DNA of 64,000 nt from Rhinopithecus roxellana (GCF_007565055.1 NC_044558.1:126220235-126284234); one strand, 5' to 3'. Shown: positions 1 through 11,472, counted from the stretch's first letter. Notes: generated by a model from the letters alone, not told the origin. Numbers and translations are program-made.

Positions 1-44
1 GACTAGAATTTAAACTTTATGGAGAAAATCTGCTTACAGCTATA

Positions 45-120
45 TCCCTAGCACCTAGAACAGTGATCAAGGCATAAGAGTCATTAAATAAATATTTTTT
101 GAGTAAATGAATACATGAAT
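45..120 (+). repeat. L2 LINE 3' end fragment
   Basis: The stretch reads as the end of an L2 element: 'cctagcacctagaacagtg', then a run resembling the L2 tail (tcattaaataaatatt...gagtaaatgaatacatgaa). L2 is an ancient mammalian LINE and only its 3' end usually survives. Nothing coding remains. Confidence 0.75.
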
Positions 121-977
121 TGAGTTTAGTAATCACCACTAGTTTTCTCCAATTGCTATTTCGTCATTACTGCATTCTTTGACTCATTTTTCCAGTTTTC
201 TTTTATATCTAAGAAGGACCTTCTGTGTCCTCACAGAAAATATGTCTGGTTTCAGTCTTATTCTTTTCAAATAATTTCCCCTAGAACTCTGTCATTTCTG
301 AATTATCTTATAATGTTCACTGGAAAAGAAAACAATTCTGAGGACAATTTAATTTTTATCTCCTTGTATGTAATCTGAGCTGTTCTCTTAATTATTTATT
401 TCAATGGGAAATTTGGAAAGAGACATGCATATTCTAAGAGAAACATCTAACTTTGAAATCCCTCATCATGACATAAACTGAATGCATTGTCTGGAAAGTT
501 TAGCATGCATGGAGATATGATGTAAATGAAAAGGGAAAAGAATGAATGGCATTATTAAATTTTAACATATGAACAGAACCAATCATGAAAATGCAATTGG
601 AGCAAGAAAAAAAAAGAACTATAAGTAAGGAGGCAAAACTTTTCTGTAAAAAGAAATTGTCCTTAATTAAATTTTAAAATAATTTTAACAAGCTGTTGCT
701 TGTAAGAGTTACACTTAATATCCAGAAATATTAGCAACCTAAAAGTTAAGGCCTACTCTCTATTCATTCCTTTGAGATCACAGAGCAGAGTTTATTATCA
801 CTTTACCTACAATGGGTGTTACAATGGAACAGTAAAGGACAGAAAGACCTCAAAAGACACAGTTAACTTTATATCAAGTGCCTATAGTGGCAAATGTATT
901 GAAACATTGACTGCACAGAGAAGGCTGCCAAAGTAGGAATAAGGCAGCACTCTCTCCCAGTTGGGAGTGCAGTTTCC
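121..977. other. unassigned AT-rich sequence
   Basis: No repeat, RNA gene or plausible exon could be recognised. It is AT-rich single-copy-looking sequence with only short homopolymers. Confidence 0.5.
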
Positions 978-981
978 TTAG

Positions 982-1039
982 TGTATTAGTTTCCTGTTGC
1001 TGCTACAACAAAGTACCATAAACTCACTGCTTAAAACAA
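982..1039 (-). repeat. edge of an MLT1-type LTR (antisense), cut by L1
   Basis: 'tgtattagtttcctgttgct' followed by '...cttaaaacaa' is the reverse complement of the 3' end of MLT1-type ERVL-MaLR LTRs. The match stops where the L1 5' end begins at about 1044, so the LTR was probably interrupted by that insertion. I did not find its continuation. Confidence 0.6.
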
Positions 1040-1043
1040 TGTA

Positions 1044-3351
1044 TAGGAGAGGTGGAGCAAGACGGCTGAATAGAAGGTTCCACCAGTTGCCCCCCTGGAA
1101 GGGGCACCAATTTAACAACGTACCTACATTTTAAAAAGCACCTTCATAAGAACCAAAAATCAGGTGAGCGCTCATAATACCTGGTTTTAACTTCATGTCA
1201 CTGAAAGACGCACCGAAGAGGGGAGAAAAGACAGTCTTGAATCTTCCACACCATCCCTGCCCCATCCCTGGCAGCAGCTGCCTGACACAGAAAGAGAATC
1301 TGCGCTTTTGGGAAAGGAAAAGTGTAGCAATTGTGAGATACTGCACTGAATTCAGTGCCACTCTGTCACAGCAGTGAGCAAAACCGGGCTGAATTCAGCT
1401 GATGCCTGTTGATGGAGGAAGTATTTAAGCCAGCCCTATCCAGAGGGGACTTGCCCATCCCAGCAGTCAGAACTTGAGTTTCAGCAAGCCTTGCTGCCAT
1501 GGACTAAAGGGCTCTGGGGTTCTAATAAACCTGAAAGGCAAAGGCTGCCTAGGTCACAAACACTGAAATTCCTAAGCAAGACCTAATGCTGTGCTGGGCT
1601 TGGTACCAGTGGACTTGGGGAGCACATGACCTAGTGAGACACCAGCCAGGGCAGCTAGGAGATTGCTTGTGCCACCCCTCCCCCAACCCCAGGCTGCACA
1701 GCTCTTGAATCCAAAAGACAGAGTAGTGAACCACCTCTCCAGGCCCTAGCTCCCAGATGACATCAGTAAACATGCTCTGGGACAAAAGAGAACCTACTTC
1801 CTTGAAGGGAAGGAGCCAGTTCTGCAGGACTCATCATCTGCTGAGTAAAGATCACTTGGGTTCGGAATAACGAGCAGCAATACCAAGGTAGCATGCCACG
1901 GAGCTTGGGTGAGACTCTGAAACTTGCTGGTTTCAGGTAAGACCCAGCACATTCCCAGCTATGGTGTCTATGGGGAGAGACTCCTTCTTCTTGAGAAAAG
2001 TGGACAAAAAAGCCAAGGGGCCTTTGTCTTGCACCTTGGGTAGCAGCTTGGCCAGAGAGGGATAGAGAACTGAGTGGGATCCTGGGGTCTCTAATTCCAG
2101 GATTTGGCTCATGGAGGGCATTTCAGAACCTGCCCTGGGCCAGAGAGGAGCCCGCTTCCCTGAAGGGTGAGACCCAGGCCAGGCAACGTTCACCACAAGC
2201 TGACTGAAGAGCCCTTGGGCCTCGAGGGAACACTGACAACAGTCAGACAGTACTCCCCCTGGGCCTATAGTGGTGGTAGCCACGCGGTGAGGCTCCTTTA
2301 CCTATGGAAAGGGGAAGGAAGAGTGCAAAGGATCATGTCTCATGGTTTGAGTGCCAGTTCTGTTACAGTAAAATAGACTTCTAAGGTTTTTTACTCTAGT
2401 CCATGGCTCCCAGTTGGCATCTCTTGACCTGCCCAGGGCACAAGGGAACTCACCTTCCTGAAGGGGAGGGTGCAAGCTTGGATAGTTTTGCCACCTGCTA
2501 ATTGTAGAGCCCCTAATACCTTAAGGGAACATAGGCAGTAGCCATGTAGTGGTTACAGCAGATCTTGGGTGAGACCCAGTGCTGTACTGTGCTGGCTTCA
2601 GATCTAGCCTAGCACAGTCCCATACTGATGATGGCCACAGAAGTGCTTATGTCATCCCACCTCCAGCTCCAGACAATGCAGAACTAAGAAACTCCATTTC
2701 TTTGGGAGAAAGTAAGGGAAGAGAACAAGAGTCTCTGCCTTGTAATCCAGATTTTATCCAAGACCATCAAGGTGATACCTCCATGAGTCTACAAGGACCA
2801 TGGTGTTACTGGCTTGAAGTAGCCCCTAATGCAGATACAGTTAAAATTACAACAACCAAGTCCTTTAAAAAAAACAAAAACAAAACAAAACAAAAAAAAA
2901 CTGGAAAGCCTTCCCAAGAAGGATGGGTAAAAACAAGCCTGGATAGTGAAAACTACAATAAATACCTAACTCCTCGATGCCCAGACAAAGACAAACATCT
3001 ATAAGCATCAAGACCACCCAGGAAAACATGACCTCACCAAATGAACTAAATAAGGCACCAGAACAATCCTGGAGAAATAGAGATATGTGACCTTTCAAAT
3101 AGATAATTGAAAATAGGTGTTTTGAAGAAACTTAAAGAAATTAAAAATAACAGAGAAGGAATTCAGAATTCTACCAGATAATTCAATGAAGAGATTGAAA
3201 TAATTAGAAAGAATCAAGCAGAAGTTGTGGAGTTGGAAAATGCAATTAACATACTGAATAATGCATCAAAGACTTTTAATAGCAGAATTAATTAAGCAGA
3301 AGAAAGAATTAGTGAGCTTTAAGACAAGCTATTTAAAAATACACAGTCAAG
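1044..3351 (+). mobile_element. L1 (L1PB/L1MA type), 5' UTR plus start of ORF1 only
   Basis: It begins with a typical older primate L1 head ('gcaagacggctgaatagaag'), runs through about 1.7 kb of GC-richer 5' UTR, and enters the ORF1 coiled-coil region at about 3080-3351, visible as repeated Glu/Lys/Asn/Ile codons with stops and frameshifts. It ends abruptly where a second L1 head begins. There is no ORF2, 3' UTR or poly(A), which is unusual because L1 copies normally lose the 5' end. Open frames inside it (e.g. 1933-2283, 2579-3004) are in the non-coding 5' UTR. Confidence 0.85.
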
Positions 3352-3477
3352 GGTGGAGCCAACATGGCCAACTAGAAGCAGCGCTGTTCAGAGGCTCCCA
3401 TCAGAGAAAACCATAAGTGTGTGAATCCTTCACTGTCAACTAAGGTATCCAGGTTCTTTCATCAAAATTGACTAGAA

Positions 3478-3770
3478 AGCTAGGCATAGTGGCCCACGCC
3501 TGTAATCCCAGCACTTTGGGAGGCCAAGGCAGGTGGACCACCTGAGGTCAGGAGTCCGAGACCAGCCTGGCCAACATGGTGAAACCCCCTCTCCACTAAA
3601 AATATAAAAATTAGCCGGGTCCCATCATGCATGCCTATAATCCCAGGAGGGAGGCTGCAGCAGGAGAATCACTTAAACCCAGAAGGCAGAGGTCGCAGTG
3701 AACCGATATCATACCACTGAACTCCAGCCTGAGCAACAGAGTAAGACTCTGTCTCAAAAAAAAAGAAAAC
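3478..3770 (+). mobile_element. AluS-like element in the L1 5' UTR
   Basis: Complete dimeric Alu with an A-rich tail. It is flanked by the perfect 14-bp target duplication 'aaaattgactagaa' at 3464-3477 and 3771-3784, so the insertion boundaries are exact. It is moderately diverged (e.g. 'gggtcccatcatgcatgcc' in the middle). Confidence 0.93.
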
Positions 3771-4626
3771 AAAATTGACTAGAAGGCTGGTGTGGCCCAT
3801 GGAGAGAAGGAAGAGCAGTGTAGTGTGGCAGCCCACCTGAGACCCACACGAGGAAGGGGAATCCTCCTCCCACCAGCCAAGGGAGGTGGTGATTGAGTGT
3901 GCTACTCAGCCAGGGAAATGGTGCTTTTTCCATGGAACTGTGCAACCCACGAATTGGAAGATCCCACTCATAAACCCATTTCACTGGGGCTTAGCGTGTC
4001 AACCCCAAAACACAGAGATTCTTACAGCCTCTCAGCTCAAATCTGCTTAAGTCTACCAAACTCTTAGAGGGGGAGGTGACGAGCATCAGCTGCCACAGCC
4101 TGCTGTCTAAGCCATTTGAGTTCTTTGGAGGAGAGGCGGCAGCCAGCACTGGGACTCACAATTGCCTAACATGCTAAGCTCCCTGAGTGGGGGAAGGGTG
4201 GCATCCATTTCTATAGCTCCAGGCTGTGCTTTATCCCTGCTGGAGCCAGGAAGGCAGGAAGGCTTGGTCCCAAGACTTGTCCCCACGGCCGAACACACCA
4301 GCTGTGGCAGTCTGTGGCCAGATTGCCTCTTTAGGTCTAACCCAGACCCATCCTTCATCAGTGGACAGGTACCCATCTTTGCTGCGTTCCAGCCTCCTTG
4401 AGTGACATGTCCAGGCAAAGGAGTGAATCAGATGAATAAGTACTGAAGTGAACCCCCAGCAAATGGCAACAGCCCTACAGAAGAAGGAACTGACTATTAA
4501 AAGAAAAACAAACCCGCAGAAAGTGACAACAACAGCATCAACAACAACAACCAAAAAAAGGCCCCCCGAAAAACCCCTTCCAAGAGTCAACAGCCTCAAA
4601 GACTGAAACTAGACAAACTCACAAAG

Positions 4627-5648
4627 ATGAGAAAGAATCGATGACAAAATGCTGAAAACCCAAAAGGCCAGAGTGCCTCTTCTCCAAACGATCACAACAT
4701 CTCTCCATCAAGGGTGCAGAGTTGGACAGAGGATCAGATAGATGAATTGGCAGAAGTAGGCTTCAGAAGATGGGTAATAAAAAACTACAATGAGCTAAAG
4801 AAGCATGTTCTAATCCAATGCAAAGCTAAGAACCTTGATAAAAAGGTTAGAGGTAATGCTAATTAGAATAACCAGATTAGAGAGGAACATAAACAACCTG
4901 ATGGGGCTGAAAGACACAGCACAAGAACCTCATAAAGCATACACAAGCATCAGCAGCTGAACTGACCAAGCAGAAGAAAGGATATCAGAATTTGAAAACC
5001 ACCTTACTGAAATAAGACATGCAGACAAGAATAGAGAAAAAAAAATGAAAAGGAATAAACAAAACCTCCAAGAAACACGGGACTTCATAAAAAGACCAAA
5101 CCTTGATTGGAGTACTAGAAGGAGATGGGGCGAATGGAAACAAGCTGGAAAACACAATTCAGGATACTGTCCAGAAGAACTTCCCCAACCTAGCGAAACA
5201 GGCCAGCATTCAAATTCAGGAAATACAGAGAACACCATTAAGACACTCCACAAGAAGATCAACCCCAGGACACATAAGCATCGGATTCTCCAAGGTTGAA
5301 ACGAAGGAAAAACTGTTAAGGGCAGCCAGAGGGAAAGACCAGGTCACCTACAAAGGGAAGTCCATCAGACTAACAGTGGATCTCTCAACAGAAACTCTAC
5401 AAGCCAGAAGAGATTGGGGGCCAATATTCAACATTCTTAAAGAAAAGAATTTTCAACCCCGAATTTCATATCCAGCCAAACTAAGCTTCATAAGTGAAGG
5501 AGAAATAAAATCCTTTCCAGAAAAGCAAATGCTGAGGGATTTTGTCACCATCAGACCTGCCCTGCAAGAGCTCCTGAAACAAGCACTAAATATAGAAAGG
5601 AAAAACCATTACCAGCCACTGCAAAACACACCAAAATATAAAGACTAA
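4627..5648 (+). pseudogene. L1 ORF1 pseudogene (RNA-binding chaperone of L1)
   Basis: L1 ORF1p is a trimeric RNA-binding protein that coats L1 RNA. The likely original start is the ATG at 4627, in the family context (aaaatgctgaaaacc...). The N-terminal coiled coil (about 4740-5040) carries stops. From 5103 to the stop at 5648 a 181-codon frame remains open and covers most of the RRM and C-terminal domain, including recognisable pieces such as TLQARRDWGPIFNILKEK and FQPRISYPAKLSFISEGE. The full protein cannot be made. The C-terminal half is better preserved than the ORF2 behind it. Confidence 0.85.
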
Positions 5649-5701
5649 CAACACTACAAAGAAACTACATCAAATAGTGTTCAAAATAACCAAATAGCAT
5701 C

Positions 5702-7371
5702 ATGAAGACAGGATCAAATTCACACACAACAATACTAACCTGAAATGTTAATGAGCTAAATGCCCCAGTTAAAAGACACAGACTGGCAAATTGGATAAGG
5801 AGTCAAGACCCATAGGTGTGCTGTATTCAGGAGACCCATATTACATGCAAAGATACATACAGACTCAAAATAAAAGGATGGAGGAAAATTTACCAAGCAA
5901 ATGGGAAGCAAAAATGCAGGGGTTGCAATCCTAGTCTCTAACAAAACAGACTTAAAAATAAAAAAGATCAAAAAAAGACAAAGAAGGGCATTACATAATG
6001 GTAAAGGGAACAGTTTAACCAGAAGAGCTAACTATTCTGAATACATATGCACCCAATACAGGGGCACCCAGGCTCATAAAGTTTCTCTTTCATAAAAGAT
6101 CTCCTTTCATAGAGATCTATGAAAAGATGTAGACTTCCACACAATAATAGTAGGATACTTTAACACCCCATCGTCAGTATTAGACAGATCAATGAGACAG
6201 AAAATTAACAAGGATATTCAGGACTTGAACTCAGCTCTGGATCAAGTGGAACTAGTAGACATCTACCGAAGTCTCTTCCCCAAATCAACAGAATGTACAT
6301 TCTTCCCAGTGCCACATGGCACTTATTCTAAAATCAACCACATAACTGAAAGTAAAATACTCCTCAGCAAATGAAAAAGAACTAAAATTATAACAAACAG
6401 TCTCTCAGACCACAGGGCAATCAAATTAGAACTCAGGATTAAGAAACTCACTCAAAACCACACAATTATACAGAAACTGAACAACTTGCTCCCGGATGAC
6501 TCCAGGGCAAATAATGAAATTAAGGCAGAAATAAGGAAGTTCTTTGAAACCAATGAGAACAAAAAGACAACGTACCAGAACCTCTGGGACACAGCTAAAG
6601 CAGTGTTAAGAGGGAAATTTATAGCACTAAATGCCCATAGCAGAAAGCTAGAAAGATCTCAAATCAATACCCTAACAACATAATTAAAAGCATTAGGGAA
6701 GCAGGAAGACAAGATCCAGCAGAAGACAAGAAATAACTAAGATCAGAGCAGTACTGAAGGAAAGAGAGACACGAAAACCCTCCAAAAAAAAATCAATGAA
6801 TCCAGGAGCTGGTTTTTTGAAAAAATTAACAAAATGGAGCACTAGCTAGACTAATAAAGAAGAAAAGAGCTAAAACTCAAATAGACACAATAAAAAAGAA
6901 TAAAGGGGATATCACCACTGACCCCATAGAAACACAAGCTACCATCATAGAATACTATAAAGACCTCTATGCAAATAAACTAGAAAATCTAGAAGAAATT
7001 GATAAATTCTTGGACACATACACCCTCCCAAGACTAAAACAAGAATAAGTCAAATCCCTGAATAGACCAATAACAAGCTCTGAAATTGAAGCAGAAATTA
7101 ATAAATTTCTGGATGCATACACCCTATGAAGACTAAGCCAGGAATAAGTTGAATCACTGAAAAGACCAATAACAAGCTCTGAAATTCAGGCAGTAATTAA
7201 AACCTTCACAAAAAAAAATCCAGGACCAGATGGATTCACAGCTGAATTCTACTAGAAATACAAAGAGGAGCTGGTATCATTCCTTCTGAAACTATTCCAA
7301 ACAATTGAAAAGGAAGGACTCCTGCCTGACTCATTTTATGAAGCCAGCATCAACCTGATACCAAAACAATA
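5702..7371 (+). pseudogene. L1 ORF2 pseudogene, endonuclease and start of RT
   Basis: ORF2p is the L1 endonuclease/reverse transcriptase. The start region (5702 on, 'aggatcaaattcacacac') encodes the N terminus of the APE-like endonuclease, followed by degraded blocks (a QETH-like motif near 5830 and the endonuclease C-terminal blocks near 6190-6680). Many in-frame stops and indels are present, so only short frames survive (5901-6095, 6192-6374, 6486-6683). A 99-bp tandem duplication lies at 6995-7192. The RT catalytic core, and everything after it, is absent. Confidence 0.82.
6995..7192 (+). repeat. 99-bp tandem duplication inside L1 ORF2
   Basis: The segment starting 'gaaattgataaattcttgg' at 6995 recurs at 7094 as 'gaaattaataaatttctgg', and both run to 'ccaataacaagctct'. 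The period is 99 bp (33 codons), so the duplication kept the frame. The two units now differ at many positions, so the event is not recent. Confidence 0.85.
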
Positions 7372-7800
7372 CCACCTGATATTTATCTCTGGATAAATAT
7401 ACTACAGAAATTTATTAGGAAGAGGAGAACTTATTTCTGAATTACCTTTAATGGGAAGTCTCTGGCTACAGATTACCTATAGTAAATAGAATCCAGGATC
7501 TATGGGGCATGATCCCTTGGAGAATGCCTCATGGCTATTCAACTCCCTTGGAGTATCTCTCACTGTGGGAGATATTCCCATAACCTCACATGCAAACCAG
7601 CCTATCCTGCGCCAGAGGGACACAGCCAACATGGGAAGTACTTCTCACTGCATCTGAACCTACTGAGTGCCTATTCCTTAACTTCATTTGGATAATATAA
7701 GGTAAGCTCTCTGATTCATGTGGGGCTGACTTTCCAATCCAATCCTGTGCATTGGTATTCTCACTATACCATTGATTCAAACTGAAGAACCAAGTAGCAC
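7372..7800. other. unassigned sequence after the truncated L1
   Basis: It does not continue either L1. It is less AT-rich than what follows and could be an old LTR fragment, but I recognise no family. A 64-codon antisense frame (7586-7780) is of chance length. Confidence 0.4.
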
Positions 7801-8155
7801 TGATAACTAGTTACTATATATATAAAACTATACATATACTATATATATTTTTCATTATATAGTATATTTTATATATACTATATATATTTTCATTATATAG
7901 TATATTTCATATATAGTGTATATAAAATTATATATAAAACTATAGTTTATATAAAACTATACAGTATATATAAAACTATAGTATATATAAAACTATATAT
8001 ACTATATATGAAATTAATATTATTAATTTACTATTAATATTAATTAATGTTAATATTAATTTAATATTATTAATTTCATTAAATATACTATACAATGAAA
8101 AATATATAGTATATGTAGTTTTATACATGCTATATATAACTGTATATATATTCCA
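7801..8155. repeat. AT-rich nested palindrome
   Basis: This is an almost pure A/T tract. The outer arms are about 7819-7870 ('aaaactatacatatactata') and 8078-8125 (its inverted partner ending 'tatatagtatatgtagtttt'), pairing over about 48 bp with a few gaps. Inner inverted pairs occur too: 'tatttcatatatagt' near 7902 with 'actatatatgaaatta' near 8000, and 'gaaattaatattattaa' near 8010 with its partner near 8064-8080. Such structures can extrude as cruciforms. Confidence 0.8.
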
Positions 8156-9228
8156 TTGTCATAAATTCATTGCAAAGCTTTGTAAAAATTTTTTTAAATA
8201 ATACATACATAAAATTATCTAAGTTTATTTGAAATGAAAAAGTACCCCAAATTTCTCTATGAGGCAAAAACTGTTTTGATTTCAAAACCCAAAAGAGAAA
8301 TACCAAAAAAGTTTTACTAAGCCAACCTCAATTATAAATGATAATTACAATCATTTATAAGTTATATATATAATACTTGAATACTCAAGCATTATAAAAC
8401 GTATTCAAGAATTATAAAAACTGCCAATGATTTACCCTGGGATTTCAAATTGATGTAGCACAAAGAAAGTAATCAACATGACTCATCATATTAACAAGGT
8501 GAGAAAAAGCTAAAGTCTTCTAAGCTTCTCAGTAAACACCAAGAGCACATTTGACAAAAATCCAATATCTATTCCAAGTTTTAAGTCTAAAACTAGAGTC
8601 ATTGAGAATTCCTTAACTCACCTTCAAAGAGTATATATATTTCAAGTTGCATGTTAATATATTTAATACACATTCACTGAAGTTATTCTCTAAAAAACAA
8701 ACAAAAAAAAGACAACAAATGCTCCCTTTTAGTACTTCTACTTAATATGGTAATAATCCTGGCAATTTGTATGTTAAAATCATTGGAAATATTATTCAAG
8801 CAAAAAGAGAAATAGGCACACAAACATAAAAATGAAAATATAAATGAGTCATAGTTGCAGAAGGCATGAATATGTATCTGGAAAGCCAGAAGCAAAAAAT
8901 AATAATAATAAAATTATCACTACAGACAATAATCCACTGAGGTCCAAACTGTAAGATGAATCCACCAAACTTAATTGCATCTCTTTATAAAATTATACCT
9001 GACTAGAATAATTGAGAAGAATTAATTTCACTGATAATATAGGTCAACATATGTAAATGCTAGAATACTCATTTAATTTAGGTCATTAGAGTTTGAATTT
9101 TTTAATAGCATAACAGAAAAGACATGAATAGTTGTAGCAATATATTATATTTCTGATTGGGCATATTAAACGGTAGATGTCAATATCTATGGTTGTTATA
9201 AATAACACATTAATGGTAAAAAACAGAT
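8156..9228. other. unassigned AT-rich sequence
   Basis: No recognisable repeat family or exon. It contains a short (AAT)n run at about 8898-8912. The open frame at 8683-8895 (antisense) is chance-length. Confidence 0.5.
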
Positions 9229-9425
9229 AGCACTTATTACTTAGTATGACGCAGTTATTACAAAAAGGGCTCTAGTTGCCTTTTCTGCTTAATCACTAGT
9301 CTTAGGAGATAAATTCTATTCTAATCCTCACTCTACAGACAAGGAAACTGAGGATAAAAGAGGTTAAGTTGTTTGTGTATGATCAATAAGTAGTAAGTGA
9401 CAGAGGCTGGACTTAAATGACTACC
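9229..9425 (-). repeat. MIR SINE (antisense)
   Basis: 'acagacaaggaaactgagga' followed by 'agaggttaagttgt' and 'gtagtaagtgacagaggctgg' is the core of a MIR read on its reverse strand. MIR is an ancient tRNA-derived mammalian SINE. Confidence 0.85.
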
Positions 9426-9670
9426 CCCTGGCTACTTAATAAAAATTGAAAAATTGGTAAGTGGAGCTTAATAAAAAGAATAGGCAAAAAGTTTTAGCAC
9501 TTCTTTTTCCCTAAAAAGGTAACAATGGTATGGTGAACACATTGTACCAGATTTATAAATGCCTCAAGGTGATATATATTTGTATTTTTTGAACCTGGCT
9601 ACAAGTCACATAGGCATGGCCTCTAATAAAATCCTTGCTTATTTACTGCTATTTTGCTGTCTAATTCTCA

Positions 9671-9727
9671 AATTAGTATATTATACTCTACTAATATAAA
9701 TTAGTATATTATACTCATACTAATATA
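9671..9727. repeat. two-copy 28/29-bp tandem repeat
   Basis: The unit beginning 'aattagtatattatactc' occurs at 9671-9698 and again at 9699-9727 with one small difference. It is a simple local duplication in AT-rich DNA. Confidence 0.85.
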
Positions 9728-10249
9728 AAATTTTGCCTTTCAGTGGAAGGAGAGTCAAAGAATTTGTGGCTATTTTAAATCACCACGTCATTTCTTTTGC
9801 CATGCCCCACGCCTGGAACCTTCTCAAGATATTTGACTTCAACTGGAGTTGAAAATCCCCCACCTGCAATACCGCTGCACCTCCACCTCCAGCCTCAGCT
9901 GATTGAGCTCCAGGTGGATTCCTGATTTAGGCAATCCACAGGCTGATGTCTCTCTAAGGAATATTAATTAAAAGTCACAGAGACCCCACTCAGTTTTAAG
10001 GAGGTGTGCCGCCAGAAACCGGGGTCAGCACCATACCAAACCAAAGTTATGGAGGAGCAAAAACCAAAAGTCTTGCAGAAGAAGCAGATTTGGAGAGAAA
10101 AAAGCAAAACCCACATGCAGAAAGAAGAGAAGAGAGGCACCACGTGACCCTTGAGACAAAGTGATAGACATTCCAGTGCTGCCAGACAGATTTCCGGTTT
10201 CCATGAGGTCCTGCTGTGCACCAGAGAAGAGCGTTCTGGGGAAAACCCC
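9728..10249. other. unassigned sequence
   Basis: Moderate GC, no recognised repeat. Antisense frames of 83-85 codons (9964-10276) overlap in different phases and look accidental. Confidence 0.45.
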
Positions 10250-10443
10250 TGCTGTGGGTTGAACTGTATTCCTCAAAAATTCATATGTTGAAGCTTTAAC
10301 CTCCAGGACCTTAGAATGGGACCTTACTTGGAAACAGAGTCATTGCAGGTGTAATTAGTTAAGATGAGTTCCTCCTGGAGTCGGGTGGGCCCCTAATCCA
10401 ATATATTGTGGTCCTTATAAAAAGGGGAAGTTTGGAGAATAGT

Positions 10444-10546
10444 TATCCTTCCAAGATAAACTATTTGCCAAATATTTAACAGAGTAACCACTCATTTTCA
10501 TATGGGATTGCTAGTCATTGCCCAGTTAAAAATTAAGGAATAGGTA
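10444..10546. repeat. copy A of an unassigned ~103-bp repeat
   Basis: The block from 'tatccttccaagataaac' to 'aattaaggaataggta' breaks the MLT1 LTR. It is roughly 85% identical by eye to 11473-11576. I do not recognise the family. Confidence 0.75.
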
Positions 10547-10599
10547 TACGCAGTGAGAACACTCAATGAAGATGAAGGTGAAGATCAAGATGCTGCATC

Positions 10600-10893
10600 G
10601 GCAGGACTCAGTGGCTCACGCCTGCAATCCCAGCACTTTGGGAGGCCAAGGAGGGCGGATCATGAGGTCAGGAGATCAAGACCATCCTGGCTAACACGAT
10701 GAAACCCCGTCTCTACTAGAAATACAAAAAATTAGCCGGGCGTGGTGGCGGGCGCCTGTAGTCTCAGCTACTCAGGGGGCTGAGGCAGGAGAATGGCGTG
10801 AACCCGGGAGGCGGAGCTTGCAGGGAACCGAGATCGCGCCACTGCACTTCAGCCTGGGTGACAGAGCAAGACTCTGTCTCAAGAGAAAAAAAA
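10600..10893 (+). mobile_element. AluY-type element in the MLT1 LTR
   Basis: Complete Alu with 'gagatcgcgccactgcact' in the right arm (the general AluY form, without the monkey-specific change). The target duplication 'aagatgctgcatc' (10587-10599) and 'aagatgccgcatc' (10894-10906) differs by one base. Confidence 0.92.
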
Positions 10894-11119
10894 AAGATGC
10901 CGCATCTACAAACCAAGGAACACCAAAGATTGCCAGCAACCATCAGAAGCTGGGGAAAGGCATGGAACAGTTACTTCTTCACAGCCCTCAGAAGGAACCA
11001 ACCCTGTTGACACCTGGACCTCAGACGTGAAGCCTCCAGAACCGTGAGATACAAAATTCCTGTTGTTTAAGCCACTCAGTTTGTGGTACTTTGTTATGGC
11101 AGCTCTGGAAAATGAATAC

Positions 11120-11448
11120 GACCCGTATAACCGTATTTCCATGTGAGCTCATTTGAGTGGGTGTCTGTTCCTTGACAAAGAAAAATGATATGAATCAAAA
11201 CACCCAACTTAAACTGCCTTTGCTCTGAGCAGAGGGAACACCCTCTGGCAGAACCAAGGTTCTTCTCAGAAAATTATTCCCAATCTCCTCCAGGACTAAG
11301 ATAAATGAATGAGCAAAGTCTAAAAGTTTCTAAAGAGCATGGTCAAAATAGTTTTAGCTTGTAAAACTTTGAAGGCAGATAAAACCAGAATTCGGCCTTG
11401 GCAGAATAAACTCTCAATAAAGTAACCTCAGATCCTTAGCTTTGAACA
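11120..11448. other. unassigned sequence
   Basis: No repeat or exon recognised between the end of the MLT1 LTR and the C10T10 tract. Confidence 0.45.
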
Positions 11449-11468
11449 CCCCCCCCCCTTTTTTTTTT
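11449..11468. repeat. C10T10 homopyrimidine tract
   Basis: Ten C at 11449-11458 are followed directly by ten T at 11459-11468, just upstream of copy B of the 103-bp repeat. Confidence 0.95.
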
Positions 11469-11472
11469 CCTG

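Larger units (their letters stand above)
3352..7371 (+). mobile_element. L1 (L1PB/older L1PA type), 5' UTR, ORF1 and half of ORF2; 3' half missing
   Basis: A new L1 5' end ('ggtggagccaacatggccaa') starts directly at the end of the previous L1 fragment. Its 5' UTR (3352-4620) is interrupted by an Alu. A degraded ORF1 and the endonuclease plus early reverse-transcriptase part of ORF2 follow. The match stops at about 7371, just after the codons for the segment preceding the RT fingers (...agcatcaacctgataccaaa). No 3' UTR or poly(A) is present, so the 3' half was removed by deletion or recombination rather than by incomplete reverse transcription. Confidence 0.87.
10250..11119 (+). repeat. MLT1-type LTR (ERVL-MaLR), interrupted twice
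   Basis: The left half (10250-10440) matches the MLT1 start ('aaattcatatgttgaagc', '...gggcccctaatccaatat', 'gtccttataa'). The right half (10894-11119) matches its end ('cctccagaaccgtgagata', 'ctgttgtttaagccactcag', 'ttgttatggcagctctgg'). Between them lie a 103-bp unassigned insert (10444-10546) and an Alu (10600-10893). It is a solo, long-dead promoter/terminator region of a MaLR retroposon. Confidence 0.85.

Noticed and set aside
1933..3004. 116- and 141-codon frames near an L1 head
   Set aside because: They fall in the non-coding L1 5' UTR and include an A-rich slippage stretch.
7372..7800. Solo LTR after the truncated L1
   Set aside because: Base composition allows it, but I recognise no family, TG...CA ends or target duplication.
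7801..8155. TATA-box promoter cluster
   Set aside because: The many TATATA strings are part of an AT palindrome with no transcript or exon beside it.
11400..11468. Possible BC200 3' domain, because 'gtaacctca...' precedes a C-run and T-run
   Set aside because: Only the homopolymers and a few bases agree; the Alu monomer and A-rich part are absent and the text between does not match.
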